Shown piece by piece: positions 1 through 40,335 of a stretch of 64,000 bases of DNA. The stretch's first letter is position 1; every line of letters begins with the position of its first letter. Source of the DNA: Mastigias papua (lineage: Eukaryota > Cnidaria > Scyphozoa > Rhizostomeae > Mastigiidae); contig OZ025281.1 of NCBI GenBank assembly GCA_964019165.1, positions 14,131,862 through 14,195,861 on the forward strand, given 5' to 3'. The notes beneath the pieces are model-generated. The model ran no database searches, was not told the DNA's origin, and saw only the letters and a list, made by a program, of their open reading frames with translations. A program made the translations under genes and the position numbers.

Positions 1-661
1 TGTGCCATGATTTGTTTCTCATGCGCAGTATGTAATATGTTTTGCGGATGATAGTAGTGGATAGGTTTGAAACAGTGAAATTAAGATGATAATAATGGAA
101 GCCTAATTCAGTGCACCTTTTGAGAAATGAGTCTGGTGACTGGCCCAATATACCAGAGCAGCTCATTGAAAGACTAACGGATCCCACTCTGTGATAGTCA
201 TTGCCGGGATCAGTTATAATTTTGTTTCAGCTTCTCATTGAATATAGAAAACTACTTAAAATAGTACACCTCTTAAAAACTAGCCAGTGTATAATTGGCT
301 TGCTTATAAAGAATACATAGTACATTTATGAAAATAACATATATAGCATAGAAGACTAAAAAACAGAACCTACTATATGCTTCCAGAGACTGAATGATAC
401 AATAATGCCTTGTAGTCAAAAATCAATTATGGTACAAAATGTAATATATACTTAAAATACGAGCAAAATATGATATATAACAAGCAACTATGATCGAAGT
501 AGCATATTCGGCAAGCTGATTTTCAAGCGGCCGCCCATTTACTAATTAATACAAACATACAATCTGGTAAAAATCTGCCATGCATGATTAAACTTATGTG
601 ATCTAATAAAAATGTATGATGCATGATTAAGCTAATGTAGTACGTTTCGTGCCTTTTTCAG
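1..661. other. AT-rich non-coding sequence at left edge
   Basis: There is no open frame with exon borders here. It is probably intron or intergenic sequence upstream of the exon at 662. Confidence 0.5.
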
Positions 662-760
662 ACACAAGTTTTGAGAACAAGATTCAGTATGTGCTTCCTT
701 GTTGGACTTGCGATAGGGGTAATTATTGGACTGGTTGTCTATTTCTTAACTAGAAAATGA
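662..760 (+). CDS. Possible C-terminal exon of a tail-anchored membrane protein
   Basis: After a good acceptor (cctttttcag, ending at 661) a phase-0 frame of 32 codons runs to TGA at 758-760. It encodes a short basic stretch, one hydrophobic helix (MCFLVGLAIGVIIGLVVYFL) and a three-residue tail, TRK. This is the layout of a tail-anchored protein of the SNARE or Golgi-adaptor type, but the family cannot be named from so little. Preceding exons would lie left of the window or in 1-600, where none is convincing. A candidate minus-strand exon lies close by at 854-970; the two models would converge or overlap, so one may be false. Confidence 0.35.
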   Translation, partial: TQVLRTRFSMCFLVGLAIGVIIGLVVYFLTRK

Positions 761-853
761 TCCGCGGCTCGTAATCTCTTTTTATTTCTTACGTTAGTCC
801 GTGTTTTTTATCTTCAGATACACAGGAGCACATTTTTTTCATAAGTAACTCAC

Positions 854-970
854 CTTTTGTCAGGATAGGATCTTTGCCATATTGAAAACCTAGAACCATC
901 AGACTGATGGCTACTGCAATAGCTTCCATGCAGTAGAAAATGACAGCCTGTGTCTTATCAAGATGGCAGT
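854..970 (-). CDS. Possible internal exon of an unrecognised membrane protein (minus strand)
   Basis: Read on the minus strand, the exon starts after an AG at 972-971 and ends before GTGAGT (853-848). It is 117 bp, phase 1 at both ends. It encodes a hydrophobic helix (VIFYCMEAIAVAISLMVLGF) followed by a charged segment. Its entry phase matches the exit phase of the candidate exon at 5808-5964, so both could belong to one minus-strand gene. The product is not recognised. Confidence 0.4.
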
Positions 971-1289
971 CTGGTATAGCATGGCGTGGCAAAAGTCGTG
1001 TGAATCAATGCCTGTAGCCTTGAAACGATGTGCTTTGCAAGTAGAAAACGTCTGCTTGATGCGCGGCTACATGTTGATTTCTCATTACTTTACTGTTTCT
1101 TGTAATCGTAGAGCTACACACCCTAAAATTGATTTCCTTTTGTGCTAGATAGCCATTGACAGAGCCTTGGTTTAAACATTTTAGGACATATCTTAGATTT
1201 CTGCCAAAGAGAGCTCATTCTAAAGCAATGAACTCGCTGTCCTTAAAGTGAGTTACTTATGAAAATTTGTGAAAGAAAAGAGAAAATTA

Positions 1290-1450
1290 ATACAGTTAGC
1301 ATTTGATAACTCGACTGCTCAATAAATGGAACATTATGCACTTTGAACGAATTTTGACCTTTGCACTTAAAACGAATTTTCACCTTTGCACCTTGAACGA
1401 ATTTTCAATTCCCCATGAAAGGTCGAGTTATCGAATGTCAGTCGTGAATA
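1290..1450. mobile_element. MITE copy 1, 'ATAACTCGA' family
   Basis: The ends are imperfect inverted repeats: left ATTTGATAACTCGA, right TCGAGTTATCGAATGTCAG. The interior has three diverged copies of a 25-30 bp unit containing 'acgaattttcacctttgcac'. Related copies lie at 10570-10655 and 54845-54945. Confidence 0.55.
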
Positions 1451-2029
1451 ATTTGAATTTCGTTTTTCAAACTTTTTTGCTTTGTTTTTCCACTCAGGTT
1501 TAATATAAATTCATTTGACCATTTTCTCAAAAGACATGTTGGAAGTTAAAAAGATAACTATTTTATTTCTGTGCCCCCCCCTGTTGTTCATTAGAGACCA
1601 TTTCTCTTGCTCATCACCTGTCTATATCTTCCTTTGCTTACCTCATGTCCCGTCTTCTGTCAGCCTTGTGCCCTGTGTCAGCCTCTTTTCCATCCGATAT
1701 CCTCCAGTACCTCATCTAGGTCATCCTTATTCCCATTTAGTTGCCTTGTTCCTCATCTTTTCTCCTTTCACACTTGCTTCTCGGCTTCCATGCTTCTTGT
1801 CCCTTTGCCTTAGACCCATTCGAATTTTCACTAGCATTTACACTGATAGTCAACGAATTATGAAAATAGTATGATATATTGATGATAGCTCTGTTATTTA
1901 ATCGATGTATTTCGATTCCTTTATAGAATTTAATTGGATATTTCTTACTTCTGAATTAATTTCGATATTTATTTGATGGCATTTACAACGCAATTTTGTT
2001 TCTTTCAGTTTTCATTCGTTGTCCCTTAT
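1451..2029. other. Non-coding, T/C-rich
   Basis: Pyrimidine-rich sequence around 1560-1810 creates open frames, but these are low complexity and lack exon borders. No gene is supported. Confidence 0.5.
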
Positions 2030-3360
2030 TTTTTTGTATAAAAAAATTTACAAGGCACTACGAGCAATATACTCTACAAGACGCATTACAAGACGCATTG
2101 CAACCCTGCAATTATTACATATAAAAAGTACGAACATATGTAAATAAAAATACAAAATAAATTACTACAAGGAAGAAAAGTCGTCACAGTGACCACTTCA
2201 CAAAGCGAACCCGAGATGTACCTTTTTGTGTCGAAAACAACAGTCAAAACGATAGATTTTGTTTTAATAGGAATAAATTGATAATGGATTTCGACTTGCC
2301 TATAGGACAGGTGAGTATGGGCCTATAGGTCTGCAATGGCTTCAGTTTTCGGATAGATCACTGAACTTATAGTTAAGTTGAAAATGGCATTGGTTCATTC
2401 GAGGGGTTCAGTTGTGTACATACAATTTAGTGTAGCCTCCAGGGTTATAATGTTCGATATCAGTGGCAACCTCTTCTAGATTTAGAGATAGCTGACTTGA
2501 TATGGCTGTTGAAAGATAATTTTGAATCAAGTATTAGACTTAGATGCTTGTGCTCTTCAATCTTTGAAGTTAGGGTGTCCATGCATAGGATTGGTGGATG
2601 GTCAGGAGGTTTCCTCTTTCTTGGAAATGTTAGTTCGACATCTTGCTTTGTTGGATCTAGGTTAAACAACATATTCCATTTATTTGCCCATTGTCTAATT
2701 AAATTCAAATCATGATTCAAATCCATCGCGGTGGACAAAGGGTCCATAACAATGGTAAAAAGAGATATATCATCTGCAAACAGTTCTTCATTGCAAGTTA
2801 GATTGTCAGTTTGATCGTTGATGTATACCAAATAGAAAAGAGGGCCTAATATGAAACCTTGGGGAACACCGTCAGAAAGTTTACCGCAGTCAGATGTTTT
2901 ACCGTTCAACGCTACATTATTTCCTGTCGGCGAGGAAATTACAAATCAATGACAGTAATTGACCAGTAACACCACAGCGACGCAGTTTAAATATGAAACC
3001 TTCATGCCACACTCTATCAAACGCGTTAGATATATCAAGATATGCAGATCTTACTTCAAATGTTGGATTACAGTCAAAACCTTCAGATATAGTAAAGCTT
3101 ATTTGTGATGATTTTATTTGGTATCAAATTAGAGAAAATATTCAACAGAATTTCGTTTAGTTCTATAACTTTCATGTTTGGGCAGTCAATCCTATCGAGG
3201 GTTTCACGCCAACACAACATATCTATGCTTTTTCTTGTTGAGTCTATGCCAGCTTTGTTGTAGAACGAGAATTTTCGCTTAGATGGCGGAATACTGAATG
3301 TCTCTTTTTTCCTTCTTTTCGAGAGAATATTCCAGTAATTTTGCTTGTTCAATTAGCTGG
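2030..3360 (-). pseudogene. Decayed non-LTR retrotransposon reverse transcriptase
   Basis: The minus strand encodes reverse-transcriptase fragments in the correct order. They are a YWNIL-containing upstream segment (3352-3083); the palm block LDISNAFDRVWHEGFIFKL (about 3040-2980); the GVPQGFILGPLFYLVYIND block; the catalytic FADD motif; and the C-terminal KHLSLILDSKLSFNSHIK block (2909-2460). A frameshift near 2930 breaks the frame between the DRK and NGKTSD segments, and further stops follow. The motif order and spacing are those of Jockey/CR1-type LINEs common in invertebrates. The AT-rich stretch near 2030-2160 is probably the 3' end. The copy is not functional. Confidence 0.85.
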
Positions 3361-5807
3361 ACTATCTTAAGGCAATGTATTGTGTTTAAGCATATACTGC
3401 AAGCAAAATTTTTGAGATTTTGAAAAGCCACATTTTGACAGATGGCAAGTCAAATTTGTTTTACATGTGCATCCTTGAATGAGAATGTTGTTGAGAATCT
3501 TGTTTTGGTTGTTTTAAGACATCCCATGTGTCAATATAACCAGGTGAGAAATCTTTGAGATTGCGAACAGGGATGGTATTTTTAAACGATATCAAATTGA
3601 ACCAAATGGCGTGCATCAGTCATCTTCGAAGTTTCAATTGCAATGGTTATTGGGTATGTTGAAATAGTCGAAAGATTAATCTCCTTGCTTATCCTCTTCT
3701 GGGCCTAGGACGTCTAACGTTGAATGTTGTACGAATTGACTCTCATAGGGTATATTAAATCTGTCGTCTCTTTTTCTCATCTAGTGATGTAGCGTTTATG
3801 TCGTGATCAGGTCAGGCCTTCGAAGGCTAGAGGAGGCCAGCAAAGTGGAAGTTGTTAATCAGCACTGTCCGGAAACTAACCAGAGTATTCTAATTTGTTA
3901 GCTAGCCTTTCCCAGTTTCCCGACTCAAATTTAACGGATCGAGATCCCCCCCCCCCGAGTATGATCTATAGGACAAGTTACACAACAGCGACATTGCCAT
4001 TAGGTATGTATGAAAAACGAAATTAATGAAGTTCATATCTACTGTATGGGATACTTACATTTCAAGGGATTTAGATTCTACTTAATGACCGAGTCTGCTA
4101 CGTGGATGATACTTAACGTTTCTAATATTGCTATAGGCCGTTCTCACGACCTGATGTTGATTAGCTAAGTTTCTAGCTAATTTTCTCGCCGAAAGTCTTC
4201 ATTTTCTAGCATTTACTTGTCAGCGTTCATACTTCTAACTGGTATCGTTTCGTTGATGACTTTTTTCATCGTGAAATAGGCCAATATTATGTGTTGTTAA
4301 AGAGTTACATGATATTAAAGCAGATGGTTAACAGATTTCCTCAGTTTCTGCTAGAATGTCAATCATTGGCTAATCACCGTCTTGGAGAACTATGGTGAGT
4401 TTTGGTTTCCCAGCACGTTCTCTTCTTTGGAGCGTTCTTTTCTTCATTGAATTTTCATTTGATTTCATGATAAAACAAAGACGCAGGCCTTTGGTTATTG
4501 CTGTTTTTCGAGGGGCTATAACGTATTTAAAAATCAACGATGGAATAGCATAGAACGATATATACATATGCGAAGCTTATAAAAACCAGTAAGGATGGTT
4601 TTTTAGAGCTAAGCAATTCCACTACTTGCCATACTTAGGAGGCAAACCCCTCTATAGTTCTTAATATCATCTCGCTGCCCCTTCTTGAAGAAAGGGATTC
4701 ACAAACCAGTTTTTACCACTGATTCCCATTCATTCGGGTGCTTGTTAGCCATATCTAATCTAACATTCCATATTGACTTTTTATTGTTGCACTTGCCTGT
4801 TTATATACAGTAATGAAAAATTTAGTAGTTGATTTAAGATTTAGACAACTTAAGGAAGTTGTTTGTTTCGCGTGTTTTGGTAGGCTGTGAGAAACTTTAT
4901 ATTCTATGAAAAAAACGTGTTGTATTCATGATGCCCATCGTGCTTTGGTAGTTTTTTACTTGCCATTTCTTGACATTTTTGTTAACTTGTCATGTTATGA
5001 CTCTTATGAAGATTTATTTAAATAACCCAGATTATCATTTGCTAAAATGTCGTTGAAATATGATATATACCATAACATTTTTAAGAGATTAGAAGCTGCT
5101 AGTATCAATTTATTTTACATAGATATTTGCCTCAGAAATTGTAAAAGGCATTTTTATAGTATTCTTGGCAGTTTACTTTCCCGGCCTAAATCCAAGATCG
5201 GTTGCGAACAGAGATTGTACGGCTTGAAGTAAAATTCTTTTATAATTCGCATAGTTGCTTTGTTGACTTCATCACACCCCACTTAATATCGATTCTTACC
5301 CTGTTGCAAACTTATCCTTCTTTTGGCACGCTACAACCTTATCTTACACCTGGTTCACCACACTTACCCCTCTCTCCAAGCTCCTTTTCATCATCTAGGC
5401 ATGAACTTGCAGTTTTAAGGGTTGCCAGGAAAAATACACAGTTATCTTGTTTGTTCTAATTATCCCATCTGAATAAAATTTGTCAGCAACCATTCATTTT
5501 TACTGGTGAATTGAGTCCTTATTTCATTACAAAGTTTGATCGATTAAAATTAATACCGATTTGAATACAATTTCGGGCCGTGCCTGGCAATACTCATTAG
5601 GAAACCTGTGTTAATGCTCAAATGCTGTTGCTTTAAACGTCTGTCATTAAAATTAATTTTACAGGTGAATCCTCTGTTACAATGAGAAACTTAGCTGTTC
5701 AAATTCGTCAGTACCTCAATACAGTCTAATGGAGTACTTAAGTTTTCTGTAAAAATCATTTGGCTCAATAAACGAGAAAGGCTGCGACGCAATGACGCTG
5801 CATTTAC
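3361..5807. other. Non-coding stretch
   Basis: No supported exon was found. Short AT-rich frames and a C homopolymer (about 3949-3957) are the only visible features. Confidence 0.5.
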
Positions 5808-5964
5808 CTGTTTTCACCCACTTTGTCATGGTAAGATCTTTATGGACTAATTGCTTCACTCTAGCTTTGCGAGCTTCAAAGAGGATTTCTGGTCGTAATC
5901 CATCCCACTGCGAAATCCATGTTTGATACCTACCTCCCCCCTCTAAACCAAACTCTGGATCGGC
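5808..5964 (-). CDS. Possible exon of the same unrecognised minus-strand gene
   Basis: This minus-strand frame has a GTAAAT donor at 5807 and a usable acceptor at 5966-5965 (weak pyrimidine tract), giving 157 bp, phase 0 to phase 1. The peptide is soluble-looking and rich in W, R and K, for example ISQWDGLRPEILFEARKARV. Codon use looks protein-like and the exit phase fits the membrane exon at 854-970. The open frame continues upstream to an ATG at 6003, so the 5' border is uncertain. No family is recognised. Confidence 0.38.
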
Positions 5965-6289
5965 CTGTGTTTGGTATCCCAAATCCAATTGATCTAACCT
6001 CAATTTCCATCACTTTATCCATAACTTCCAACTGCGGAGCTACAATAAATGCAATGTATATATGCAAAGATGGTTTTGAGGACTGAAGAACACATTTTGA
6101 TGTTCTGTCCCTCTTTTGGTTGTCAATGAAGAAACCATCTCTATAGAGTTATGCTTGTAATTAAACGATTAGTTCTCAATCCTGTCTGTTCTGTCGAGCT
6201 GATGTGGACCTGCAGGGTATGGCTCTATCTTCAGAGCTCCTGTCCCCGGGTTTGCCTGAGCTCTCGTTTACTAGCTAGCGAGAAAATGC

Positions 6290-6336
6290 TCTGATTGATT
6301 GATTGATTGATTGACTGATTGATTGATTGATTGATT
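6290..6336. repeat. (TTGA)n microsatellite with SINE-like flank
   Basis: Tandem TTGA/TTGATTGAC units are followed by 'aaggagggttgcccttcagcg', which is also seen in altered form near 12665. A dispersed repeat therefore probably ends here. Confidence 0.7.
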
Positions 6337-6666
6337 TCAAATATTTAAGGAGGGTTGCCCTTCAGCGTTGCTGATTTTCAAGGGGCCCTCCACTTAAAAA
6401 CTTACAAAACTTACAAACTTACAAACTCTGCTAAGTAGCCTGTTTACATATGGTCAATGTTTCGAAGTCATGAGGCTTTTACTTTGTTGATCTGTACCAA
6501 TGCGCTTTGTTCACAGTGTCCTTCAATCATCTTCTAGATTAACTGCTATTTTCCTGCTTTTTCGAGCTATAGTTAATTTTTTACGTTGTATGGAAGATGT
6601 TATATTGTTCTTTTATCTCTTTTGCTTATATTCACATTGAATATCGACGCTTTGTTTTCATTCTAG

Positions 6667-35560
<28,894 letters not shown>

Positions 35561-37722
35561 AAGTCAAATCATATCAATCTGCTTTGGAGCAACGAATGGA
35601 TCTTTCATGCTTTGAAAACACCTTTCTAAAGTCGAAATTCTCAACTGAAGAACTATTCTTAGAACCTTTGAACTATTCTTAGTACAGAAAGAAAATCATC
35701 TTTGAGTTCTCTCTGTTGTTAGACTTCATTCGTATTTATATTATTATACTTTTTATTTGATCTCTCTTCCTTTTTGTTTACTATATAAATCTCTATGCGA
35801 CAAAGTTTAATGATCTTGCTCCCCAGCATAATATCACATGTTGCATCATGAAACTTGAAGTTCTTGACCTTGAAAGCACGTCAGTCATTCTTTATGAAGC
35901 TGTTTCTTTAAGGCCATTCTCTCTTAAGAGCATGCCCCCACTGAACTTTTACTTGCGTTTGATTATCAAAAGCTCTTGGGAAAACATGGTGTTGCTATCA
36001 TGCAGTCACTTGCAACTTATCACAAATCACGAGGTTATTGCTGTAATGATCTTAGAATTGCATTATGGCCTAAACTAAATCGGATCGCGCTTGCCTTGAG
36101 AAATTCGCCAGCGTTGACCTACAGAAATGATGTGATTCATTGCGCAGAAGTGATAAAGACGACCCACACTGGTATGTAGTGTTGTTTTTTTAAATTAATG
36201 CTGGATTTTCATCATGTTTGCAATCTTAGAAATTTTTGCGCATTGCACAACACTAGAACTCTTTTGCGAGATAGGACCGTGGAGCCTGTCACAAATCCAC
36301 TTTACGAGAAGCCATGCATTAATGTTTCGTGCTCTGACGCAGAGAAAAAGCATGGGCCTCCGCCCTGACATGTTAAACTTGTGGTTCTTTGTAAAAGGAC
36401 TATATACACAATCAACATCACTCATGCATTTTTGAAGAAGAGTGCGTTAAGTAAAGGACAGTTTACATAGCAAGACTGTTGCATGAATTTGACTTGTGCA
36501 CCATGACTCTTGCGATGCGAAAGTTCTTTAACTCATAAACATAAGATAGATCACGTTGATGGAACTGGGCCAAAACTTGAAAGTGATTTCTCATTTTTAA
36601 AAGAGCGAATCTCATAGGATAGCTCATAGATAGCCTTAAGGCGCGCTGGAACCGAATCTTCGAAATAAATTGGCAATTAGCCGTCGGTCCCTTTCATCCC
36701 TCTCTCTCAAACCCACGGGCAGAAGAAACCTCGAAAAGAGCAGTAAATTCTGAGATGTCTCATTTTAACTTTCCTAGAACATTAAATTTCTTTTTAAATA
36801 TATAATATATTTGTTAGACATATATCTATAAGGCATACAGTTCATTGATAAAGTTAAACAGTGTTGAATTATACCATTCCATAATAAATTAAGTAAGGCT
36901 GAATAAACAAAGAAAATTTCTAAAGACTGGAGCAAGACTTTTACATATAAATAAGCCTTCAATAATATCGATGATACTAAACGTTATTCTTGAACAATTC
37001 TTTGCGTTGTGTGTAAATTTGTTAAAATTTCTTAAGGCTACGGAGCAGGCACGTTGCGAAGATGATACGCCTTAGAGTCTGTTAAAATACAAGTTTGCTG
37101 ACGAAATGGGAGTGAAATTCAAGAGATGGGTACGGTTTGCGGTCACCTTTCAGTAAAATGAAACAGGTTGAAAAGATTATGTTGTCTTGCTAGATACATA
37201 CTTGGTATATCTGTTAATAAAGGCTGTATATGATATCGCACCTTATGATATGTCAAACAGTCATAGAATTTGCTACTGAAAGGTAAGTGCTCTTGTGGAG
37301 CGTGCGATGCCCCACATCCCGCCCCTCTCTTCCTCTGTTGAAGAGCCCCCTATTCCGAAGTATTTCAAAATTTAGAATCTTATGGTACATTAGTGCAGGA
37401 CTGTAGCATTTACACCACTTCAAATAGAGATCGTATCAACAGCTTAAAATTAGTCCACGTTGGTCCGAACTACTATTCCTATCGTCAACAAACAACTTCT
37501 GTTGTCAATTTTTGTGTTCTCCAACCTTAGTAGGTAATTCTTTTCCTAATGAATCGTTTTGAAGCTTATGTGCTTTAGTAACATAAGATTGGATGCTGAT
37601 AGATAAAAAGCATGCGTTAGCGAGCGCCAGTTATCTAGTGGGTTGGAAGGCTTTTAAGAATTTCTTCGCATTTTATAGCCTGGTATATTTTGACAGTGTC
37701 TCTATCCAAAAGCCCTTTTTAT
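35561..37722. other. 3' flank of the channel gene; no gene recognised
   Basis: This is presumably 3' UTR followed by intergenic DNA. Open frames at 35848-36179 and 36195-36435 are short, have no exon borders or recognisable motif, and were not called. Confidence 0.5.
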
Positions 37723-37968
37723 ACCCCATTTACACGATATCGGATTCACTCGAATCCGACATGCTTTCATACTGTAATAGCCTTCCGTTTACACGTAGAC
37801 AATGATGAATACTGTATGATTTCAATACTCTTATGAGTACGGTACTAAGTGAATACACTATTGTGTATACACCCCGTCCGATATGATGTCATACCAGATC
37901 GGTTGTTAGGCCACTAGAGATAGTAGGAAGAACAGCTTCAGTATATCTGATACCGTGTAAACGGGGTC
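37723..37968. mobile_element. Second copy of the PIF/Harbinger-like MITE (246 bp)
   Basis: Both ends match the 33208-33612 element (ACCCCATTTACACGATATCG ... ATACCGTGTAAACGGGGTC). The interior is shortened. The first G of the left end and a clear TTA duplication are missing. Confidence 0.8.
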
Positions 37969-38190
37969 TGTGCTTGAAATAATTTGAAAAATCGCTTGCT
38001 GTTATGTTTTTCGACTTTTTTGTTTTTAGTTATGATTGAACTTGCAATGAACTGTATTGCCTTCGAGTCACAGTGAAGTCCCCTTGTTTATTGCTACTTT
38101 CTTACATTTCACAAATTTCAAATTCGTTACCCTACCCCTAGTATATTCAAATGTATTACCAAAGCTTTACTACCATTTTCCTTTATTCCT

Positions 38191-39989
38191 CTAACATATT
38201 CTTAGAAATTTACTTGACTTTCTGTAGAATTTGCTTCTGCGTCCATTAACTATTTCTCCTTCTGAATTAATAGCCAGGAACCATTTTGCTCGATGCTTTC
38301 GATGGTAGAAAGCTTGGTAAGTGTGAAAATGACCCATCCCCTGTCTCTCCATGAAGACACATTCCAATGTTCTTTTATTCTGGTGGGAGAAACCCATGAA
38401 CCCATTAGATATTTGTCAAAGATACAAACAGACAGAAACCGAATATTTAATAAATGAAATCATACAAATATTAATATCAGGCCTTTCAATGAAGCGCGCA
38501 GGATCGCGCACTTGCGCGCAGGCACGCGCCCAGCTCAGTTCACGCGCTCGGCATTTCACTAGCGCCAGCTTTATCAAAGATGCACATCCAAGTACCAAGG
38601 AAAGCTCTCACAATTGACTGTTTGGCGCGCGTCGACGATCCCACGCGCGCGATTGGCAGAGCGCGTTAAATTTACTTATTGAAGGGCCTGTAATATGTAA
38701 ATTAGCAAAATAAGTCAAAAGAGTCAAAGCAAAGCATATAAGCTCGATATTACGGAGATTTAGAATCTTCAAATGTACTCACTGTTAAGTAGATTTTACC
38801 ACTGTCTCTATTCATACATATATATCTATCAGCTCCGATTCCTTTAATCAGCAAGGCCCCGAACCCAACAGATTCCATTCGTAATTTCGCTGAAAAGGAG
38901 GACCTTGAGTTACGATAATTGAATAGAAATTGCACGCCATTCAGAACACATCACATAGAATGATACTGCTACAGGTGAAGCACAGTATACTAGACCCATT
39001 ATCCTATACGGCTCTTAAACCAATCTTTGATTGACTCCCTTAAGAACATATCTGTCCTTGGTTTTGTCTTTAGGATATTATCATCCTCAGCTACGATACA
39101 CTTCGATAGTATGTGCAATTAATGACTAGTTTGAATTTACCTGTGGGCCTTATAAACAAGTCAACTAGCTTTTTCCTGATTTTAGAACTAAAACTTTCTT
39201 AGGACAGTCTTTGCAAGACTGTTGAAGATTGCGTAAGACTAAATTGTTACAAAGAGATACAGACATTATACAAACATAACACTCTAATACATAGGTTACG
39301 ACAAGAAATCATTAACTGTTTTTTGTGAATACTGGCATTTTCAAGATGTTTGGCTTATCAAATCTCTTAGGTCTCAGAAATCCATTATTGAAGTTCCTAA
39401 ACTTTTTTAACTGTTTAGTGCTACTTTTTAATAAATCATTTTCTTATAAAAAGACATTTAAAATTGCAACTCGGCAACTCAGATACCTACCATAAAATGT
39501 CATGGAGTTTGCTGATCCAAATACCTTGTTTCCCCTCACGATCAGAGCTTTGTGGAGTTGATTTACTAACTTGCAGACTCTTTTGGCAGAGGGAGTGTTT
39601 ATGTTTACGACTGGGAATGCACGCCGATAAATATACGGATCAAAGTAGCTCTTCCAGTACTTCTTTACTGTTGACTTCACATCTCGATTCCACTGCCTGG
39701 ATGCTGCCATGTGTTGCTTACTGCCTACCCTGCTGCTTGAATACGATCCGAGAGCGAGAAGTGAAAAAAAGGGCGACCAAATATCTCGTTTTCTACCTCC
39801 TGATCTGCTTCTACGGCGGGTTCGAGTGCTTTTCTGTGCTAACTTTCCTGTCAGCATTTCCAGATAATCTACACGTAAATTTTGGGCCACTTTCTGTCGG
39901 ATTTCATTCATAGTTAAACCTCTTTCTTTACCATCTATACTTGAAGCTTGTAGAATCATAACCAGACCAAACAGTATGCCATAGCAAGC
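38191..39989 (-). CDS. Fibroblast growth factor family ligand (5' end missing)
   Basis: Minus-strand exons 39989-39491, 38889-38783 and 38379-38191 join with matching phases (0-1, 1-0, 0-stop) to 264 residues. Exon 1 starts inside a hydrophobic signal-peptide-like run (ACYGILFGLVMILQASS). A basic spacer (TRTRRRSRSGGRKR) follows, then the start of the beta-trefoil (KLVNQLHKALIVRGNKVFGS). The 107-bp middle exon encodes ESVGFGALLIKGIGADRYIC then MNRDSGKIYL. The last exon has CVFMER and TYQAFYHRKHRAKWFLAIN, the FGF core ending. Vertebrate FGF genes also have three exons with a middle one of about 104 bp. The family binds FGF receptors outside the cell. An upstream exon carrying the ATG must precede 39989. 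An alternative exon-1 donor at TATGGTAG|GT breaks phase and was not used. Confidence 0.88.
38472..38696. mobile_element. GC-rich MITE in an FGF intron, TAATAT flanks
   Basis: The ends are CAGGCCTTTCAAT and its inverse ATTGAAGGGCCTG. TAATAT lies on both sides (38472-38477, 38691-38696). The 213-bp interior is rich in GCGCGC, unlike the AT-rich surroundings. It lies between FGF exons 2 and 3. Confidence 0.75.
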
Positions 39990-40094
39990 CTATGAATTAT
40001 ATCCACATTAGAGATAAGAATTTTTCTAAACTTCATTCATACAATTCTTACGATACAATGCAACATCAAGCTTCACTATTGTAGGTAGATTGAA

Positions 40095-40335
40095 TTGACC
40101 AGCCTAGTGACAGCTTGGCGAAGACTGTATTATAGGGTATAGTTGATGGCGAAAGGAACAGGGGTAGACCAGATAAAAGCTGGATGACAAACATAATTGA
40201 ATGGACAGGATGAAGGTGTTGGAGCTGATAAAAACAGCTCGAGACAGAGAGACATGGAAAGTGTTCTGGAACGAAACTCAGTTGTGCCCCCACGACCTGA
40301 TTATTAAGGGACTATGGTGATGATGATGAATAATA
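40095..40335 (+). mobile_element. 3' end fragment of a non-LTR retrotransposon
   Basis: Frames with small shifts give ERNRGRPDKSWMTNIIEWTG, then ELIKTARDRE.W and WNETQLC before a (GAT)n tail. 'RGRP...W..NI..W.G.......AR.RE.W' is the common C-terminus of a reverse-transcriptase polyprotein in animal LINEs. It lies just upstream of the FGF gene. Confidence 0.75.
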
